Virus record (IMG/VR): IMGVR_UViG_3300046167_000526
Coordinates: 1-34,922 of that record
Length of the DNA stretch: 34,922 nt
DNA from: a virus
Reading direction: 5' to 3' (one strand)
Both the position numbers and the translations under genes were made by a program. The number at the start of each line of letters is the position of its first letter. Position 1 is the first letter of the stretch. Positions 33,819 through 34,922 of this stretch are shown piece after piece. A model generated the notes under the pieces. The model saw only the letters and a list, made by a program, of their open reading frames with translations, was not told the DNA's origin and searched no databases.

Positions 33819-34220
33819 TTACTTTTTAAATAAAGGTCCTAGCTTATCTACTATTTTCTCACCACTTCTACCTATTACATAACCCCCAATACCTATTTCT
33901 AGTAAACCCCAAAACTGAGGCTCTAGTGTGGGTGTTATTAGTTGCGCTGATAACTGTGATATAAATTTTGTATATATTATTATAAAACCAAATGAAAGCA
34001 TTAGTATTGGTCTCCAGCTTCTCTGCAACCAATTACCATTAGCTTCAGCTACAATGATCTCAGTTTGCATTTTTTGCAACTCTAATTGAGCATCTTGCAG
34101 TACTTTGAATATTTCATTTCTAGCATTTAGTCTTTCTTCTTCGCTAGTGAATAGGTTATCAACCACATCTCCAACCTGTTTAAAGACTTTGGTGCTAAAA
34201 AAATCTAATATCTTTTTCAT
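33819..34220 (-). CDS. Holin (3TM-type)
   Basis: A 133-residue protein: amphipathic N-terminal half (VFKQVGDVVDNLFTSEEERL; LQDAQLELQKMQTEIIVAEA) followed by NGNWLQRSWRP and two hydrophobic segments, about residues 70-90 (ILMLSFGFIIIYTKFISQL) and 103-118 (FWGLLEIGIGGYVIGRSGE). The SWRP-helix-GGYVIGRSGEK pattern is that of the 3TM phage holin family. It should form the inner-membrane hole that lets the M15 endolysin reach the cell wall. The two lysis genes are separated by almost 30 kb, at opposite ends of the late operon. Confidence 0.8.
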   Translation of the reverse strand: MKKILDFFSTKVFKQVGDVVDNLFTSEEERLNARNEIFKVLQDAQLELQKMQTEIIVAEANGNWLQRSWRPILMLSFGFIIIYTKFISQLSAQLITPTLEPQFWGLLEIGIGGYVIGRSGEKIVDKLGPLFKK

Positions 34221-34227
34221 ATAATTA

Positions 34228-34461
34228 CTAGAAGCTTGAGTCTTCTAATCTTTTTTGAAGCCCGGCAAATTTTCTGAAACTTACGCTTTCATTTTTATAA
34301 GGGTTTTTAGCTGTTCTTTGCAGCGCTTTACTTCCAAGAGATTTAAAATGTTCTGTAGGGTCTGGATTTACCTTTTTTTTACTAGGTTTTTTTGTCTCTG
34401 GTTTTTTAGGATCTTCTTCTATATGAAGAGGTGAAATAAATCTTTTTATTTTAAATGCCAT
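34228..34461 (-). CDS. Small basic protein of unknown function (77 aa)
   Basis: The N-terminus (MAFKIKRFISPLHIEEDPKK) is followed by a Lys/Pro-rich linker (PETKKPSKKKVNPDPTEHF) and a C-terminal helix with KNESVSFRKFAGLQKRLEDS. It starts 2 nt after the stop of the metallopeptidase-like gene and begins with the same MAFK as that protein. A Lys/Pro linker between short structured ends suits a small minor virion or DNA-contacting protein. No family is recognised. Confidence 0.6.
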   Translation of the reverse strand: MAFKIKRFISPLHIEEDPKKPETKKPSKKKVNPDPTEHFKSLGSKALQRTAKNPYKNESVSFRKFAGLQKRLEDSSF

Positions 34462-34463
34462 AA

Positions 34464-34775
34464 TTATTTTGCTTTTCTGTATGCCTCAGCCTCCCAAGGT
34501 AAGTTTTTAGCTCCTTCTTTCATTTGAGCTCTTGAATATTTTTTTCCTTTCCAGTATACATTGTTATTGTCATAATCTAAATCACCGCGCTTCATTTGAT
34601 CTATATGCACTTTTTCGTGGTTTATGACGCTGTTTAATTTAGCTGGAGATAAGTTATTGTTTATAACAATAGTACCGTTATTATTAGCTTTTCCTAAAAC
34701 GCCGTCTTCCATATCCACACTATAAATAGGTGTATTATCTATAGCGTATGGAGGATTTTGTAATTTAAAAGCCAT
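34464..34775 (-). CDS. Small HExxH metallopeptidase-like protein (103 aa)
   Basis: Starting at the ATG at 34775 (MAFKLQN) the protein has 103 residues. A longer reading from 34814 adds 13 residues that overlap the coding end of the gene before and look unnatural, so the shorter start is preferred. A zinc-peptidase motif is present: INHEKVHIDQM with H53, E54 and H57, and a downstream PWEAEAY that could supply the third ligand (E95 or E97). The domain is short for a complete peptidase, but similar small HExxH proteins occur in phages and their substrate is not known. It might process a virion protein or act on the cell wall. Confidence 0.65.
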   Translation of the reverse strand: MAFKLQNPPYAIDNTPIYSVDMEDGVLGKANNNGTIVINNNLSPAKLNSVINHEKVHIDQMKRGDLDYDNNNVYWKGKKYSRAQMKEGAKNLPWEAEAYRKAK

Positions 34776-34779
34776 TAAT

Positions 34780-34922
34780 TTACTTTTTGCAGTGCTTAGA
34801 CATCCATGAACCACCCATATTAAGAGGCGATTTACCTAATTGAGATTTATATCCTTTGTTAAGATTTTTAACAGCAGATCCCTTATCCATTTTTGCTTCG
34901 TTGTTTTTGTCGTTGTAGTTTT
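34780..34922 (-). CDS. Small protein with MGGSWMSKH motif, N-terminus cut by window edge
   Basis: An open frame on the - strand enters from the right edge and ends at a TAA (34780-34782), 4 nt before the metallopeptidase ATG. The readable end is NYNDKNNEAKMDKGSAVK then NLNKGYKSQLGKSPLNMGG and SWMSKHCKK. The short gap and frame fit the operon. MGGSWMSKH-type ends occur, from memory, in small marine-phage proteins; function unknown. The true start may be the internal ATG of MDKGSAV or lie beyond the edge. Confidence 0.6.
   Translation of the reverse strand, partial: NYNDKNNEAKMDKGSAVKNLNKGYKSQLGKSPLNMGGSWMSKHCKK

Noticed and set aside
1-34922. CRISPR arrays, tRNA genes, insertion sequences, integrase or attachment sites
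   Set aside because: I looked for regular direct repeats, cloverleaf-like stretches and transposase or recombinase motifs and saw none that I could support.

Overview
The window is part of the genome of a double-stranded DNA tailed phage, most likely a short-tailed (podovirus-like) phage of a marine or other Bacteroidota (flavobacterial) host. The sequence is AT-rich. Gene starts lack clear Shine-Dalgarno sequences and instead have A/T-only leaders, and one product carries a flavobacterial-looking signal peptide ending in FSQ. The terminase, portal, capsid and ring/tail proteins, and their order, remind me of crAss-like (Crassvirales) and related marine podoviruses. That placement is by memory and gene order, not by a search.

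There are two convergent blocks. Positions 1-3056 (+ strand) hold nucleotide metabolism: the tail of an unknown gene, the class Ia ribonucleotide reductase small subunit (nrdB), a small membrane protein, and the large subunit (nrdA), joined by TAATG stop-start overlaps or short gaps. The block ends in a non-coding stretch (3057-3210) with a 14-bp AT inverted repeat and a strong bidirectional terminator. Everything from 34922 down to 3211 is on the - strand and forms one tightly packed late operon. In transcription order it holds small genes including a metallopeptidase-like protein, a holin, a GroES-like protein, a candidate small terminase, large terminase, portal, scaffold-like protein, major capsid protein, and a conserved structural protein. 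These are followed by a duplicated two-gene ring/tail-completion module, a 1410-aa tail protein with a cadherin-like domain, a 472-aa companion, two candidate ejection proteins, a 2737-aa giant internal virion protein, an M15 peptidase endolysin and four small genes.

The most unusual observation is in the reductase genes. nrdB and nrdA each contain exactly three single-base (+1) insertions relative to the readable protein. They are clustered within about 130 nt and 60 nt, so the original frame is restored in both genes. In both, the part placed out of frame carries catalytic residues: the iron-ligand/radical-tyrosine segment of NrdB and an active-site cysteine of NrdA. No such break is visible in the roughly 31 kb of late genes. 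This could be local sequencing or assembly error, recent decay, or an undescribed recoding arrangement; the sequence alone cannot decide.

Other points of note: the giant protein carries an HEFLH motif and a PD-(D/E)XK-like motif, with three near-identical FSxS motifs at apparent domain borders. A ring-protein gene pair is tandemly duplicated. A secreted thioredoxin-fold protein has lost its CxxC. A GC-rich patch with different codon use lies inside terL. A 45-residue gene (4105-4242), easily missed because of its size, is conserved-looking.
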